Made by a program: the position numbers and the translations under genes. 64,000 bases of DNA from Fredinandcohnia quinoae (GTDB lineage: Bacteria; Bacillota; Bacilli; Bacillales; Bacillaceae_L): contig NZ_JAKTTI010000006.1 of the NCBI RefSeq assembly GCF_022427965.1, positions 1 to 64,000 on the forward strand, given 5' to 3'. Numbering within the stretch: the stretch's first letter is position 1; each line of letters starts with the position of its first letter. The notes under the pieces were generated by a model that did not search any database, was not told where the DNA came from, and saw only the letters and a list, made by a program, of their open reading frames with translations. Below, one piece after another: positions 9,688-18,432 of this stretch.

Positions 9688-10614
9688 TTATTCTTTTACA
9701 ATGGTAGATAAAATAATGGAGGCTAGGTCATGAGCTGTGAAGGTAGAAACAGGCCTTTTCAATTGATATACTTCAGTATGCTTCATCATTGTAGTCATCA
9801 TTGAAAAATGCCATTCAAATAAACCTAAAGGCTGTAACAAAAAATTCCGATACGTGTGATATAACAACGTATCTACCTTATTAAATCTATTAACAGGGTA
9901 CAGTTCAATAGATTCCTTCTCTGTCTTAAGTAACTCATAGATTCCAGCTAAGGGTATTTCCTCCCTATCAATGAACTGTGATATCACTGGAACCGCAAAC
10001 TTTGTTTCTCTATCGATAATTGGTCGTAAATGCTTAGATTCTATTCCAAATTCCTGCAAGCTTTCTTGCCATAGTTTCTGTTGTGGATATGCGGAAGTAA
10101 CAACTGGAATGCCTGAATTATTCAATGTCACTGGTATTAAATCATCACTAATGAGTTGGAAGCCACGATGTAATAATGCTGAAGCTAGAGTTGATTTTCC
10201 TGCACCAGAGTCACCAACGATGGCATATGCTTTTCCATTAATAATGACGGCACTTCCATGTAATGGAAGTATTCTCCGTTGCATCATCATAATACCCATG
10301 CATGTTCCAAGTAAATAAAGACGGATTTTATCTTCCTTGGCCTCTTTTGCTGGTGATACTACGATCCTTTCCCCATCGATGATTGAATAAATTGCTACAT
10401 CCTTTACCCGAAACATGACCAGATTATCTTTCACATAAAAATTCCTCTTTGGATTTGCAATTTTTTCCCATTGATTTTTTAAATTTCCTAATATAATTTC
10501 AATATCCCTTTGACTTTTATTATCCTCGATGACTATAAGTTCTGGTAAGTTAATCTCACTTAATATACGGAACCCAAAGGCCTTATACATGACCGTATTA
10601 ATCGTATGTAACAT
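9688..10614 (-). CDS. HPr-kinase-like lasso peptide kinase (copy 2)
   Basis: 308 residues resembling the HPr kinase-like PadeK/ThcoK enzymes that phosphorylate the C-terminal Ser of lasso precursors. It has a P-loop GDSGAGKST (about residue 134) and an ISDD motif. GGAGG stands eight bases before the ATG. Roughly half of its residues match the copy-1 kinase by eye, so the two are old paralogues. It directly follows exporter 2, suggesting an exporter-kinase pairing. Confidence 0.88.
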   Translation of the reverse strand: MLHTINTVMYKAFGFRILSEINLPELIVIEDNKSQRDIEIILGNLKNQWEKIANPKRNFYVKDNLVMFRVKDVAIYSIIDGERIVVSPAKEAKEDKIRLYLLGTCMGIMMMQRRILPLHGSAVIINGKAYAIVGDSGAGKSTLASALLHRGFQLISDDLIPVTLNNSGIPVVTSAYPQQKLWQESLQEFGIESKHLRPIIDRETKFAVPVISQFIDREEIPLAGIYELLKTEKESIELYPVNRFNKVDTLLYHTYRNFLLQPLGLFEWHFSMMTTMMKHTEVYQLKRPVSTFTAHDLASIILSTIVKE

Positions 10615-10637
10615 ATTTCCTCCAGTATATTTCGTTT

Positions 10638-12440
10638 TTAATTTGCTCTAATTTCCACTTGTTCTCCTAATAGATTACTAAATAAACTCTTCTCCTCATT
10701 TGCCAGCTGTTTATATCCACCTCTTTGAATGATTTCACCCTTTTCAAGAACAATAACCTGGTCTGCATTTCGAATTGTTGATAATCGATGTGCAATGATA
10801 ATGATTGTCATAGTGCCCTTTAATTTTTCAAGTGCATGCTTAATTTTTCTTTCATTTTCGGTATCCAAAGCACTTGTTGCTTCATCTAATACTAAAATGG
10901 ACGGTTTTCGTAAAATAGCACGAGCCAATACAATTCTTTGCCGTTCACCACCTGAAAGTCTTACCCCACGATCACCAATAATTGTGTCCAAACCTGATGG
11001 GAGTTCTCTAACAAATTCGGCTGCAGATGAAAACTCCAGTGCCTCCCAAATATCTGCTTCACTTGCATTCGGTTCAATTAATAATAGATTTTCTCGTAAG
11101 CTTGCATTAAATAAAAATGGGTCTTGTGGGACATAACTTATTGAACAACGGTAGGATAGAAGAAAATCCTTTGTAAGTTCTTTCCCATCTATTCGAACAC
11201 TACCACTTTCTGGTTGATTAAGCCCCATTAACAAATCTACTAATGTGCTTTTTCCAGCACCAGATTGACCAACAATGGCCGTCATTTGATTACTAGGAAT
11301 TTGCATATTGATATCTTTAAGGACAAATTTCTTATTATTTCTTCGATACTTGAAATAGATGTTCTTACATTCTATTCCTTCCTTGAGAATGAATGGATTT
11401 ATCCTTTTATAATCATTTTCATTTATTTCCTTTGCTTGCATACATTGAGATTGAACCTTTAATAACTCTTCAAATGCAGGGACAACAGAACCTAGCTTTT
11501 CAAGATTTGCTTGAATACTAGAAAATGTAGGCCACAATCTTGAAAAAATAACGATGATTAACATCAATTGTGTTGTCTGCTCCTGAAAAATAGTAATTGA
11601 AGTAAAGATAAAGACAGAAATCAATATTGCAGAGACAATCTTATAAATAAATTGAGATTTCGTTTTAAGCTTCAGATATTCGATTGAATTATTCTCAATC
11701 CTATCACACAAAGCACGGAACCAACTGACATGTGTTTGTTCTAAAGTATTACTCTTAATATCTTTGATACCATTAAAATGATCGGTAATTCCAGCTGAAT
11801 AAATTCTAGATAGTTTCATACTTTCATTGCCATAGTGATATGATTTTTTAATAAACTTCCTTGAAAAAAATAATAAGATAATACCGAATATCATCACAAA
11901 GACTGTCATCTTTGCAGATAATAAAAAGGCAATGACTAACTGTATGGATGAAAATATAAGCGATGTTAAAAATTGCAGAAACATGCTTGTTCCACTTTTC
12001 ACTCTACCTATCTCTGTTGTCATTAATTTGATGATGTCTGACTTCCTCATTGTCGTGAAAAGTTCCCATCTAGACTGTAGTAATAATTTGTATGTTTCCT
12101 CTCTTAAGTGATGGACAAACTTTTGCTGAATTTCCCCATTCAAAATAACTTGTTTTCTTTGGATATAACCTTGAACAATCGTGATTCCCACATAAATTCC
12201 AAGGATCAAAGACAAACTCATTGAAGTAGGAATACGTTGAAAAAGATCAACCATCCATGAAATAATTGGTATATCCTGCGTACTCATGTCAAGAATCCCA
12301 GTAAAGCTTATTAACGGAATCAATAAAAATATCCCTACTCCATCTAGTAAACTAATAAGAACCATTCCTATAAAATTGAGTAAAAGAATATTACCTGTAT
12401 ACGTATATAACCTCCTCATAAAGTAAACAAAGGGTTTCAT
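10638..12440 (-). CDS. ABC exporter, lasso locus copy 2
   Basis: 600-residue half-transporter with six N-terminal membrane helices fused to an ATPase domain. Walker A is VGQSGAGKST, the signature LSGGERQR and Walker B ILVLDEAT, with the switch His in IIAHRLST. It resembles exporters of lasso and other ribosomal peptides and would act as a homodimer. There is no N-terminal C39 peptidase domain, consistent with a separate B2 protease. It lies 24 bases before the copy-2 kinase. Confidence 0.92.
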   Translation of the reverse strand: MKPFVYFMRRLYTYTGNILLLNFIGMVLISLLDGVGIFLLIPLISFTGILDMSTQDIPIISWMVDLFQRIPTSMSLSLILGIYVGITIVQGYIQRKQVILNGEIQQKFVHHLREETYKLLLQSRWELFTTMRKSDIIKLMTTEIGRVKSGTSMFLQFLTSLIFSSIQLVIAFLLSAKMTVFVMIFGIILLFFSRKFIKKSYHYGNESMKLSRIYSAGITDHFNGIKDIKSNTLEQTHVSWFRALCDRIENNSIEYLKLKTKSQFIYKIVSAILISVFIFTSITIFQEQTTQLMLIIVIFSRLWPTFSSIQANLEKLGSVVPAFEELLKVQSQCMQAKEINENDYKRINPFILKEGIECKNIYFKYRRNNKKFVLKDINMQIPSNQMTAIVGQSGAGKSTLVDLLMGLNQPESGSVRIDGKELTKDFLLSYRCSISYVPQDPFLFNASLRENLLLIEPNASEADIWEALEFSSAAEFVRELPSGLDTIIGDRGVRLSGGERQRIVLARAILRKPSILVLDEATSALDTENERKIKHALEKLKGTMTIIIIAHRLSTIRNADQVIVLEKGEIIQRGGYKQLANEEKSLFSNLLGEQVEIRAN

Positions 12441-12481
12441 TTCGCGAGTTCCTCCATTAATATAGCTTCGTTACCATGTCG

Positions 12482-12781
12482 TTACGCTGCCACTTCTACA
12501 TTAATTAGCCCTTCCTCCAATAGTTGTTCTAATAATGCTATAACTTGAGCCTCACAATCCTGCTCACTAACTTCATACTGAGATAATAAAATGGTTACAA
12601 GTTCCTTCACTGATATTGGAGATTCAATCATATCCCATATTTCACCGCCAATTTCGCCTAAGTTGTAATATTTACCGTTCTTGATACTTAACATTACCTT
12701 CTCTTCATCCATATCGCTTACAATATTTCCAGAAGTTTGTGAAACAATACTTTCTATTGATAGCTTATTATTTTTAATCAT
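12482..12781 (-). CDS. Lasso leader-binding PqqD-family protein (B1, RRE)
   Basis: 99 residues of the PqqD family (RiPP recognition element). The core VSDMDEEKVMLSIKNGKYY followed by LGEIGGEIWDMIE is typical. In split lasso systems B1 binds the precursor leader and delivers it to the protease and synthetase. It overlaps the copy-1 kinase gene by 8 bases. It is the sole RRE here and must serve both precursors, which fits their nearly identical leader design. Confidence 0.93.
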   Translation of the reverse strand: MIKNNKLSIESIVSQTSGNIVSDMDEEKVMLSIKNGKYYNLGEIGGEIWDMIESPISVKELVTILLSQYEVSEQDCEAQVIALLEQLLEEGLINVEVAA

Positions 12782-13706
12782 AAGAATCCTCCTTGTGAAT
12801 GGTTGTTAATAGTAAAGTCGCAAGCTCATTAGCTGTAAAACGTGTTATTGGACGTTCAATTTGGTAAAATTCTAACTTATTGACCATTTTTGCTACCATA
12901 TCGAAATGCCACTCCATTAAACCTAATGGCTCCATGAATGATCTTCTGAACGTATGATTATACACGGTACGAATTCGTTCTAGTTTATTAATCTTTGTTA
13001 TTTTAATCTCTTCATTCTCAGATTTTATAAGCTCAAAAATACCAGCAAGGGGCATCCGCTCCTGCTTAAAATGATGGATTGGAATAACGTATTTTGAGTT
13101 ATTCTCATAAATAGGACGATACTTGCCAGAATCCAATCCTAATTCATCCAAGCTTTCCTTCCAGAGCTGTTGACACGGAAATGATGGTGTTGCAATTGGA
13201 ATATTTTTTTCAGATAGAGTAATACCAACCACATCATCACTCAACACATTATATCCTTTATTTATGAGCTCCTTAGCAAGCGTCGACTTGCCTACCCCCG
13301 AACTTCCAGTAATCGCATATGCCTTCCCATTGATAGCAATTGTACTCGCATGAAAAGGGAGTATTTTCCTTTGCAACAAAATGGTAGCCATACAAGTACT
13401 AAGTAAATACAGTCGAATTTTATCTATATTCGCTACTTCAAATGGCGAAATTGATATTTCATTGCCATTCTTAACCTCATAAATTGCCACATATGGAATA
13501 TGAAAAACGACAATATTTTCTTTAATAAAAATCTGTTTTTCACGAAATTCATCATCATTCCAATACGATGACAAATCAGCAATTCGCACTACCACATCTG
13601 CTGCCACATCATCAAATTCATCAACTTGTAATTCTGGAATGGGAAAATCACTTAATACATTTAATCCAAATGCCTTATAACGTGATATTCTTATCGTAGT
13701 TAACAT
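12774..13706 (-). CDS. HPr-kinase-like lasso peptide kinase (copy 1)
   Basis: 310 residues from the ATG at 13706, preceded by GGGGGAAGT; the longer frame from 13760 lacks a good SD and is not shared with copy 2. It has a P-loop GSSGVGKST and an LSDD motif, and the same domain layout as copy 2. Family members use a nucleotide to phosphorylate the C-terminal Ser of paeninodin-type precursors. It directly follows the second precursor gene, so that peptide is a likely substrate; both precursors end in Ser. Confidence 0.88.
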   Translation of the reverse strand: MLTTIRISRYKAFGLNVLSDFPIPELQVDEFDDVAADVVVRIADLSSYWNDDEFREKQIFIKENIVVFHIPYVAIYEVKNGNEISISPFEVANIDKIRLYLLSTCMATILLQRKILPFHASTIAINGKAYAITGSSGVGKSTLAKELINKGYNVLSDDVVGITLSEKNIPIATPSFPCQQLWKESLDELGLDSGKYRPIYENNSKYVIPIHHFKQERMPLAGIFELIKSENEEIKITKINKLERIRTVYNHTFRRSFMEPLGLMEWHFDMVAKMVNKLEFYQIERPITRFTANELATLLLTTIHKEDSYD

Positions 13707-13839
13707 ACTTCCCCCACAAAAATAGAGATTTTTCATATCTAAACCCTTACACGTTCGCAATATAGAACATTTTGGCCGCGAAGTATTCAGAAGTCTATAT
13801 ACTACCTAATTTTTCAATTCTTCTAAAGAGCTTATTTTT

Positions 13840-13877
13840 CACATGCCCTCTAATCATCAGATTAAAGGGCACAAGTG
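13840..13877 (-). other. Stable stem-loop downstream of precursor 2
   Basis: Two long complementary arms (13842-13855 with 13860-13873, including GTGCCCT/AGGGCAT) form a strong hairpin just past the precursor stop. No T-run follows on the minus strand, so it looks like an mRNA 3'-end stabiliser or processing signal and not a full terminator. It could raise precursor mRNA over the downstream kinase mRNA. Confidence 0.6.
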
Positions 13878-13883
13878 CTTTAA

Positions 13884-14030
13884 CTAACTTAGTCCAATTC
13901 CTGGTCCACCGGAATCACTATGTGAATCACTGTCACTGTGACCATGACCCGGTTTCCAAGGCTTATGACCCTTCATTGTCAAATTAACGTCCAACATCTC
14001 TACAAACGGTACCTTCCATTCCTTTTTCAT
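13884..14030 (-). CDS. Second lasso-type precursor peptide, non-canonical core
   Basis: 48 residues. The leader MKKEWKVPFVEMLDVNLTM has the YxxP-like and LDV elements of paeninodin-type leaders, with Thr at -2. The predicted core starts KGHKPWKPG, continues with a His/Ser/Asp-rich stretch (HSDSDSHSDS) and ends GGPGIGLS. Core positions 7-9 are Lys, Pro, Gly, so the acid needed for a standard 7-9 residue macrolactam ring is missing; the first acid is at position 14. The C-terminal Ser is kept. GGAGGTG lies before the ATG. It may be a modified but unringed or differently ringed peptide, or a degenerate paralogue. Confidence 0.8.
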   Translation of the reverse strand: MKKEWKVPFVEMLDVNLTMKGHKPWKPGHGHSDSDSHSDSGGPGIGLS

Positions 14031-14043
14031 TATTACACCTCCA

Positions 14044-14059
14044 ATTCATTATAAAGAAC
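14044..14059. promoter_or_regulatory. SinR-like operator before precursor 2 (proximal)
   Basis: ATTCATTATAAAGAAC keeps one perfect half (AAAGAAC) and a degenerate second half. It lies in the 5' UTR just ahead of the precursor SD. Confidence 0.5.
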
Positions 14060-14106
14060 AGCTTTGTTGTATAAATCCATTAATTTTAGTTAAAAAAGGG
14101 TAATGG

Positions 14107-14162
14107 ATTCTTAATAAAGAACAACTTGTATTTAGATTATCATCTTAACTTTACTGTGTCAA
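14107..14162 (-). promoter_or_regulatory. Promoter of precursor 2 with SinR operator at the start site
   Basis: The minus strand has a perfect -35 TTGACA (14157-14162), then GATAAT at 14136-14141 (15-base spacer) or TAATCT at 14134-14139 (17-base spacer). The 16-bp box ATTCTTAATAAAGAAC (14107-14122) starts near the expected transcription start. The -35-to-box spacing is nearly the same as at the macrolactam synthetase promoter. SinR bound here would block initiation. Confidence 0.7.
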
Positions 14163-14224
14163 TTAGCTTATAGATAATATTTTTTAATAGTACTTTTTTC
14201 ATAGTTTAATAGAGTCGTTTGATA

Positions 14225-16021
14225 TTAGTTCGCTTTCATTTGACTACCTAACAGCTTACTAAACATCCCCATTGACTCGTTAGCCAATTGCAGAAATCCG
14301 CCCTTTTGAATAATTTCCCCACTATCTAATACAACTACTTGATCAGCATTTCGAATGGTCGATAAGCGATGAGCGATTACAATTATCGTCATCGATCCTT
14401 TTAATCTTTCTATTGCTTGTTGTATTTTAGCTTCATTTTCAGTATCTAATGCACTCGTTGCCTCATCTAATATGAGAATGGACGGTTTACGTAAGATTGC
14501 TCTTGCAAGAACAAGACGTTGTCGTTCGCCTCCAGAAAGTCGAACACCGCGATCACCGATGAGAGTATCTAATCCTTCTGGTAATCTCTTTACAAACTCA
14601 GCTGCTGAAGAAAATTCAAGTGCATCCCATAATTGGGTTTCTGTTGCATTTGGTTTAATTAATAGTAAGTTCTCTCTTATACTTTCATTAAATAAAAATG
14701 GATCTTGTGACACATACCCAATCGAATTTCTTAAAGATAACCGGTTTTTACCTGAAAGTGAAACCCCATCAATATACAATTTCCCAGTTTCAGGTTCATT
14801 CAAGCCTGTTAAAATATCAATTAATGTACTTTTCCCAGCACCAGATGGCCCCACAATTGCTGTCATACAATTTACTGGTATTTGAATATTTATTTCTCTT
14901 AAAGCAAATATGTGTTCATTTTTTTTATATCGAAAGCTAATATCCCTACATTCAAGGCCATGTCTAATTTGAAGTGGGCTACTATTTTTCTTATTTTTAT
15001 CATCATTTATCTCTTTGAAATCATTACATTCATTTTCTAAATCATATAGTTTCTTAAAAGCTGGCATTGTGGAACTCATATGTTCTAGATTTGACTGAAT
15101 ACTAGTGAATCTTGGCCACAATCTAGAAAATATTAGAATAATTAATAATAATTCACCTTGTTGTGCCTGAAAAAGCTTCACAGAAAGCAATATAAAGATT
15201 GCAATAAAGATTGAAGATGAAGCTTTATAAAATAATTGTGAGGATGTTTTTATTTTGATATATTCAACTTGCTCCTGATTCATTTCTTTCGTTAATTTGC
15301 CTAACCATTCTTTACGAGACTCCTCCAAATTATTGCTTTTAATATCCTTTATTCCATTCAACTGATCTGTAATCCCACCAAGGTAGCTTTCCCCCAACTT
15401 TGAGGTTCTGGCTCCAAGGGCTTTTGACTTTTTTATGAATTTTCTTGACAATATTCCTAGTAGGATACCGCAAAGTAGAACGAATGTTGCCATACTTGGC
15501 GATAACCAGAAGGCAATTCCAATTTGAATAAATGTAAAAATTAGCGATGATAATATTTGCAAATATACATTAATCCCCCCGATAACACGGGCAAATTCTG
15601 AGGTAAGAATATTAATAAGATCTGATTTTCTATGTTTTGTAAAAAAGCCCCATTTTGTATCAAGTAGATCATTGTATAGATTCATTCTTAAAAAACGGGT
15701 AAAATTATGTAGGAGTTTTACATTTTGAATAGACAAATATTTTTGAATAAGATTTTGTCCTATTACTAATAAGACATACATAATAAGAATAATTGATAAA
15801 TTAATTGTTGGAGGGAAGTATTCAAATAGCTTATATAGTCTACTAATATTTGTACTGTCTGAATTAATGTTCACAATTCCACTAAAATTAATGATTGGCA
15901 CTAATAAGAAAATACCAATCCCTTCTAGTAAACTTATAAAAACCATACCAAACAGATTAAAATATAATACCTTTCCAGTAAATGAATGAAATGGCTTTAT
16001 ATAATATAAGAAATGTTTCAA
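14225..16021 (-). CDS. ABC exporter, lasso locus copy 1
   Basis: 598-residue half-transporter of the same type as copy 2: membrane domain then ATPase domain with GPSGAGKST, LSGGERQR and ILILDEAT. The TTG start at 16021 has GGGGGG five bases upstream and aligns with the start of copy 2 (KHFLYYIKPFHSFTG versus KPFVYFMRRLYTYTG). An ATG at 16045 is the alternative. It follows precursor 1 behind an attenuator-like hairpin. It probably exports the mature peptide of precursor 1. Confidence 0.92.
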   Translation of the reverse strand: MKHFLYYIKPFHSFTGKVLYFNLFGMVFISLLEGIGIFLLVPIINFSGIVNINSDSTNISRLYKLFEYFPPTINLSIILIMYVLLVIGQNLIQKYLSIQNVKLLHNFTRFLRMNLYNDLLDTKWGFFTKHRKSDLINILTSEFARVIGGINVYLQILSSLIFTFIQIGIAFWLSPSMATFVLLCGILLGILSRKFIKKSKALGARTSKLGESYLGGITDQLNGIKDIKSNNLEESRKEWLGKLTKEMNQEQVEYIKIKTSSQLFYKASSSIFIAIFILLSVKLFQAQQGELLLIILIFSRLWPRFTSIQSNLEHMSSTMPAFKKLYDLENECNDFKEINDDKNKKNSSPLQIRHGLECRDISFRYKKNEHIFALREINIQIPVNCMTAIVGPSGAGKSTLIDILTGLNEPETGKLYIDGVSLSGKNRLSLRNSIGYVSQDPFLFNESIRENLLLIKPNATETQLWDALEFSSAAEFVKRLPEGLDTLIGDRGVRLSGGERQRLVLARAILRKPSILILDEATSALDTENEAKIQQAIERLKGSMTIIVIAHRLSTIRNADQVVVLDSGEIIQKGGFLQLANESMGMFSKLLGSQMKAN

Positions 16022-16072
16022 ATATATCCCCCCAATGTAGAGCATTGTTATCCTTATTAATAAAAAGAATTA

Positions 16073-16110
16073 GATAAAATAAAAACCCTCATACTGTAAA
16101 TGTATAAGGG
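16073..16110 (-). terminator. Attenuator between precursor 1 and exporter 1
   Basis: On the minus strand CCCTTATAC pairs with GTATGAGGG across seven bases and is followed by TTTTTATTTT. It lies between the precursor stop and the exporter start, so partial termination would give more precursor than exporter mRNA. Confidence 0.8.
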
Positions 16111-16137
16111 CTACTTTCGGTAATTAACTATTATGAC

Positions 16138-16275
16138 TTAACTAAAATGTACCACATCATCCTCATGAGCATCTGGATCCGGTTGAACGGCATCAGGGGT
16201 TCTAGTTCCTGGTCCCGCCATTGTCATATTAATATCTAATACTTCAATAACTGGTTGCTTCCATGTCTTTTTCAT
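16138..16275 (-). CDS. Paeninodin-like lasso peptide precursor
   Basis: 45 residues: leader MKKTWKQPVIEVLDINMTM, then a 26-residue core beginning AGPGTRTPDAVQPDPD and ending DDVVHFS. The core closely resembles paeninodin (AGPGTSTPDAFQPDPD and a C-terminal Ser). Thr at leader -2 is conserved. The predicted isopeptide bond joins the Ala1 amine to the Asp9 side chain, and the terminal Ser is the likely phosphorylation site. A very strong SD (AAGGGGGTG) precedes the ATG, 14 bases after the synthetase stop. Confidence 0.95.
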   Translation of the reverse strand: MKKTWKQPVIEVLDINMTMAGPGTRTPDAVQPDPDAHEDDVVHFS

Positions 16276-16289
16276 AGTCTCACCCCCTT

Positions 16290-18227
16290 TCAAGCATACT
16301 TGTTAATAAAACGAGAAAATATTAAACTACGCATCAATATTCTAAAAGAATCATCAAAAACGATTTCGGGCTTTGGTTCATTCCTAATCTTTGATATAGA
16401 TGATTTTATTTCTTCTTTATTAAGATACTCAGTTACTCGAGAGTCAGAACTGAGCTTTTCTGTCTCATCTATAAATTCATTCCATAGCGGTAGCATGCGT
16501 TGAAGTCCATCGGCTCCTTGAATACCTCGTTTACGCATATTGAGTCTAATATTATCTGGTAAGTAGTTAACTGTTGCTCTTCGAATAAGTGATCGATCTA
16601 TTCCTTTTTGTACGAATTGGCCCTCTGGTACAGATAAACAAAATTCAATAACCCGTAAATCATTTGTTGGATCCCGTTCCCAAATAGCATGACGTAAAGA
16701 TAACTTCGTTCCAATTGTTCCATTTAGATTCCAGTAACAGGGTTGCTCAAACTGATGCTCTCTTATCTGATATACTGTACCTAAAGGCGCTCCTAAAGGA
16801 TTTATTCCGTTCTCGCGAAGTTTTTCAAATACATTTGTTTTAGTAGCAAAATCTGGGTTTATTAACATTGGTAGCTTATAGTCTGAATTTGGAGAGACTA
16901 TTTTACGTATTACCGGAAATGCCTTCTTTAAGACAAAAGACATCGTTCTCCTTTTATTAACTCCCATGTTTTTACTAAACAACTGAACTTCATTGTATAA
17001 TTTTGTCCAGTTTAATCTTTTCAAAAGTAATGCATAATAATCTAACGCGTGTCCCCATGAAACGGTCCAGTTCCCCCTTTGCCCATTTAGAAGTATACCT
17101 ACATCATGTTGATTAGCTATTTCATAGATTCCCTTAATCCAGAATGAGTTTTCATAAAATTTATACGGCATTTCCATTGTATCGAGCCAATCATCTACTT
17201 CTGAAAGAGGACTTTTACCTTCAAAATCTAAATAGTTTTCCTTAATATTCCCTACATAATCTACTGTAGATTGAATATACTCTCTTTCATTTGCCACTCT
17301 CGTTTTATGAGTCCAATCTACGAAGTTCTCAACGGGAATATAGCTATACGTATATAATTGCTTTTTTTGTTTCCGTAACTCACTTACAGCGTAACTAGCA
17401 ACTGACCCAGAATCTAATCCCCCGCTCAAATGAGAGCCCACTTGGCGATATGTACGTAATCGCGATTTAACAGCTTTATTAAAAACTTCTTGAAAAGCCT
17501 CTTCATACTCACCATTTGATTTTAATTTTAATTTCTTTCCATGAATGACTGTGCAGTATCTTGATAGCTTAATACTTTCAGCAGTTATTTTTATACTATG
17601 AGATGGTGGTATTTGATTGATATGTTTATAGACGGTTGTAGAAGTATCTAATGCATCTACCGTTACCGGTATTGCTAAAAATTCAGCAATCCACCCTTCA
17701 TGTAAATCCGGCTTAATATAAGGTAATGTTAATAAAGACTTTATAACCGTGCAAAAGGCAAACCTCTGCAAATCATTATAGTAATAAAGAGTTCGGGTGC
17801 CTGAGAAATCTCTCGCTCCAAAGAATTGTCTCTTTCTCGCATCCCAAATCATGAATGCAAAATCACCCAGCAAAAACTTTGGTGACTGATCCCCCCAACG
17901 ATTATAAGCAAGTAAAATCAGCTCACTATCAGTTATTTCTGCTCTATATGGAGTAGGTATATTTAACAATTCGCATAACTCATCACGATTATCTATGATT
18001 GCATCTGCTGTAATGGTTAACTGTCTCTCATGGTCAAAGTAGGGTAATTGTTCACCAACCGATTCTGGTGTGATCCATTGTGCGTGACACCCAAGAAAGA
18101 CGTTTTCTTTGTTCCAGACCTGTATGTCATTTGCAGGATATTTTTGCAAAGAGTTCATAATCCCATTAATATGATCAATCGAGACAGGTTCTTGATTTAA
18201 ATTATAGATTCCAGTAATCGCACTCAT
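16290..18227 (-). CDS. Lasso peptide macrolactam synthetase (asparagine synthase-like, LasC)
   Basis: 645 residues with an N-terminal glutamine-amidotransferase-like fold and a C-terminal asparagine-synthase ATP-pyrophosphatase domain (PP-loop SHLSGGLDSGSVAS). It activates the ring Asp/Glu by adenylation and closes the macrolactam. The start MSAITGIYNL lacks the catalytic Cys2 of glutaminases, as usual for lasso C proteins. ATG 18227 has GGAGG before it; the frame from 18263 is not supported. It is the first gene of the lasso operon and the only synthetase here. Confidence 0.95.
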   Translation of the reverse strand: MSAITGIYNLNQEPVSIDHINGIMNSLQKYPANDIQVWNKENVFLGCHAQWITPESVGEQLPYFDHERQLTITADAIIDNRDELCELLNIPTPYRAEITDSELILLAYNRWGDQSPKFLLGDFAFMIWDARKRQFFGARDFSGTRTLYYYNDLQRFAFCTVIKSLLTLPYIKPDLHEGWIAEFLAIPVTVDALDTSTTVYKHINQIPPSHSIKITAESIKLSRYCTVIHGKKLKLKSNGEYEEAFQEVFNKAVKSRLRTYRQVGSHLSGGLDSGSVASYAVSELRKQKKQLYTYSYIPVENFVDWTHKTRVANEREYIQSTVDYVGNIKENYLDFEGKSPLSEVDDWLDTMEMPYKFYENSFWIKGIYEIANQHDVGILLNGQRGNWTVSWGHALDYYALLLKRLNWTKLYNEVQLFSKNMGVNKRRTMSFVLKKAFPVIRKIVSPNSDYKLPMLINPDFATKTNVFEKLRENGINPLGAPLGTVYQIREHQFEQPCYWNLNGTIGTKLSLRHAIWERDPTNDLRVIEFCLSVPEGQFVQKGIDRSLIRRATVNYLPDNIRLNMRKRGIQGADGLQRMLPLWNEFIDETEKLSSDSRVTEYLNKEEIKSSISKIRNEPKPEIVFDDSFRILMRSLIFSRFINKYA

Positions 18228-18266
18228 TTTTTCCTCCATAAGAAAACAATATAATCTAATCAATTT

Positions 18267-18323
18267 GTTCCTTTTAAAGAACGATTTAAATCCAAGTTAT
18301 CATGTTATTTATATTACTGTCAA
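18267..18323 (-). promoter_or_regulatory. Lasso operon promoter with SinR operator
   Basis: On the minus strand TTGACA (18318-18323) is followed after 16 bases by GATAAC (18296-18301), or after 18 by TAACTT. The near-perfect palindrome GTTCTTTAAAAGGAAC (18267-18282) lies where transcription should start, 40 bases before the synthetase ATG. The layout matches the precursor-2 promoter. SinR repression is inferred. Confidence 0.7.
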
Positions 18324-18432
18324 TAAAATATACAGAATATAACTACTATTTAAATAAAACGTTATTTTCGAAAGTACTATATTTTATATGCATGTTTCTA
18401 CATGTATATTGTTTTAATTTATTTCCTGAGAA

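Noticed and set aside
10638-16021. The two ABC exporter genes as a recent tandem duplication or assembly error
   Set aside because: Sequences differ widely at both protein and DNA level, with different flanking genes.
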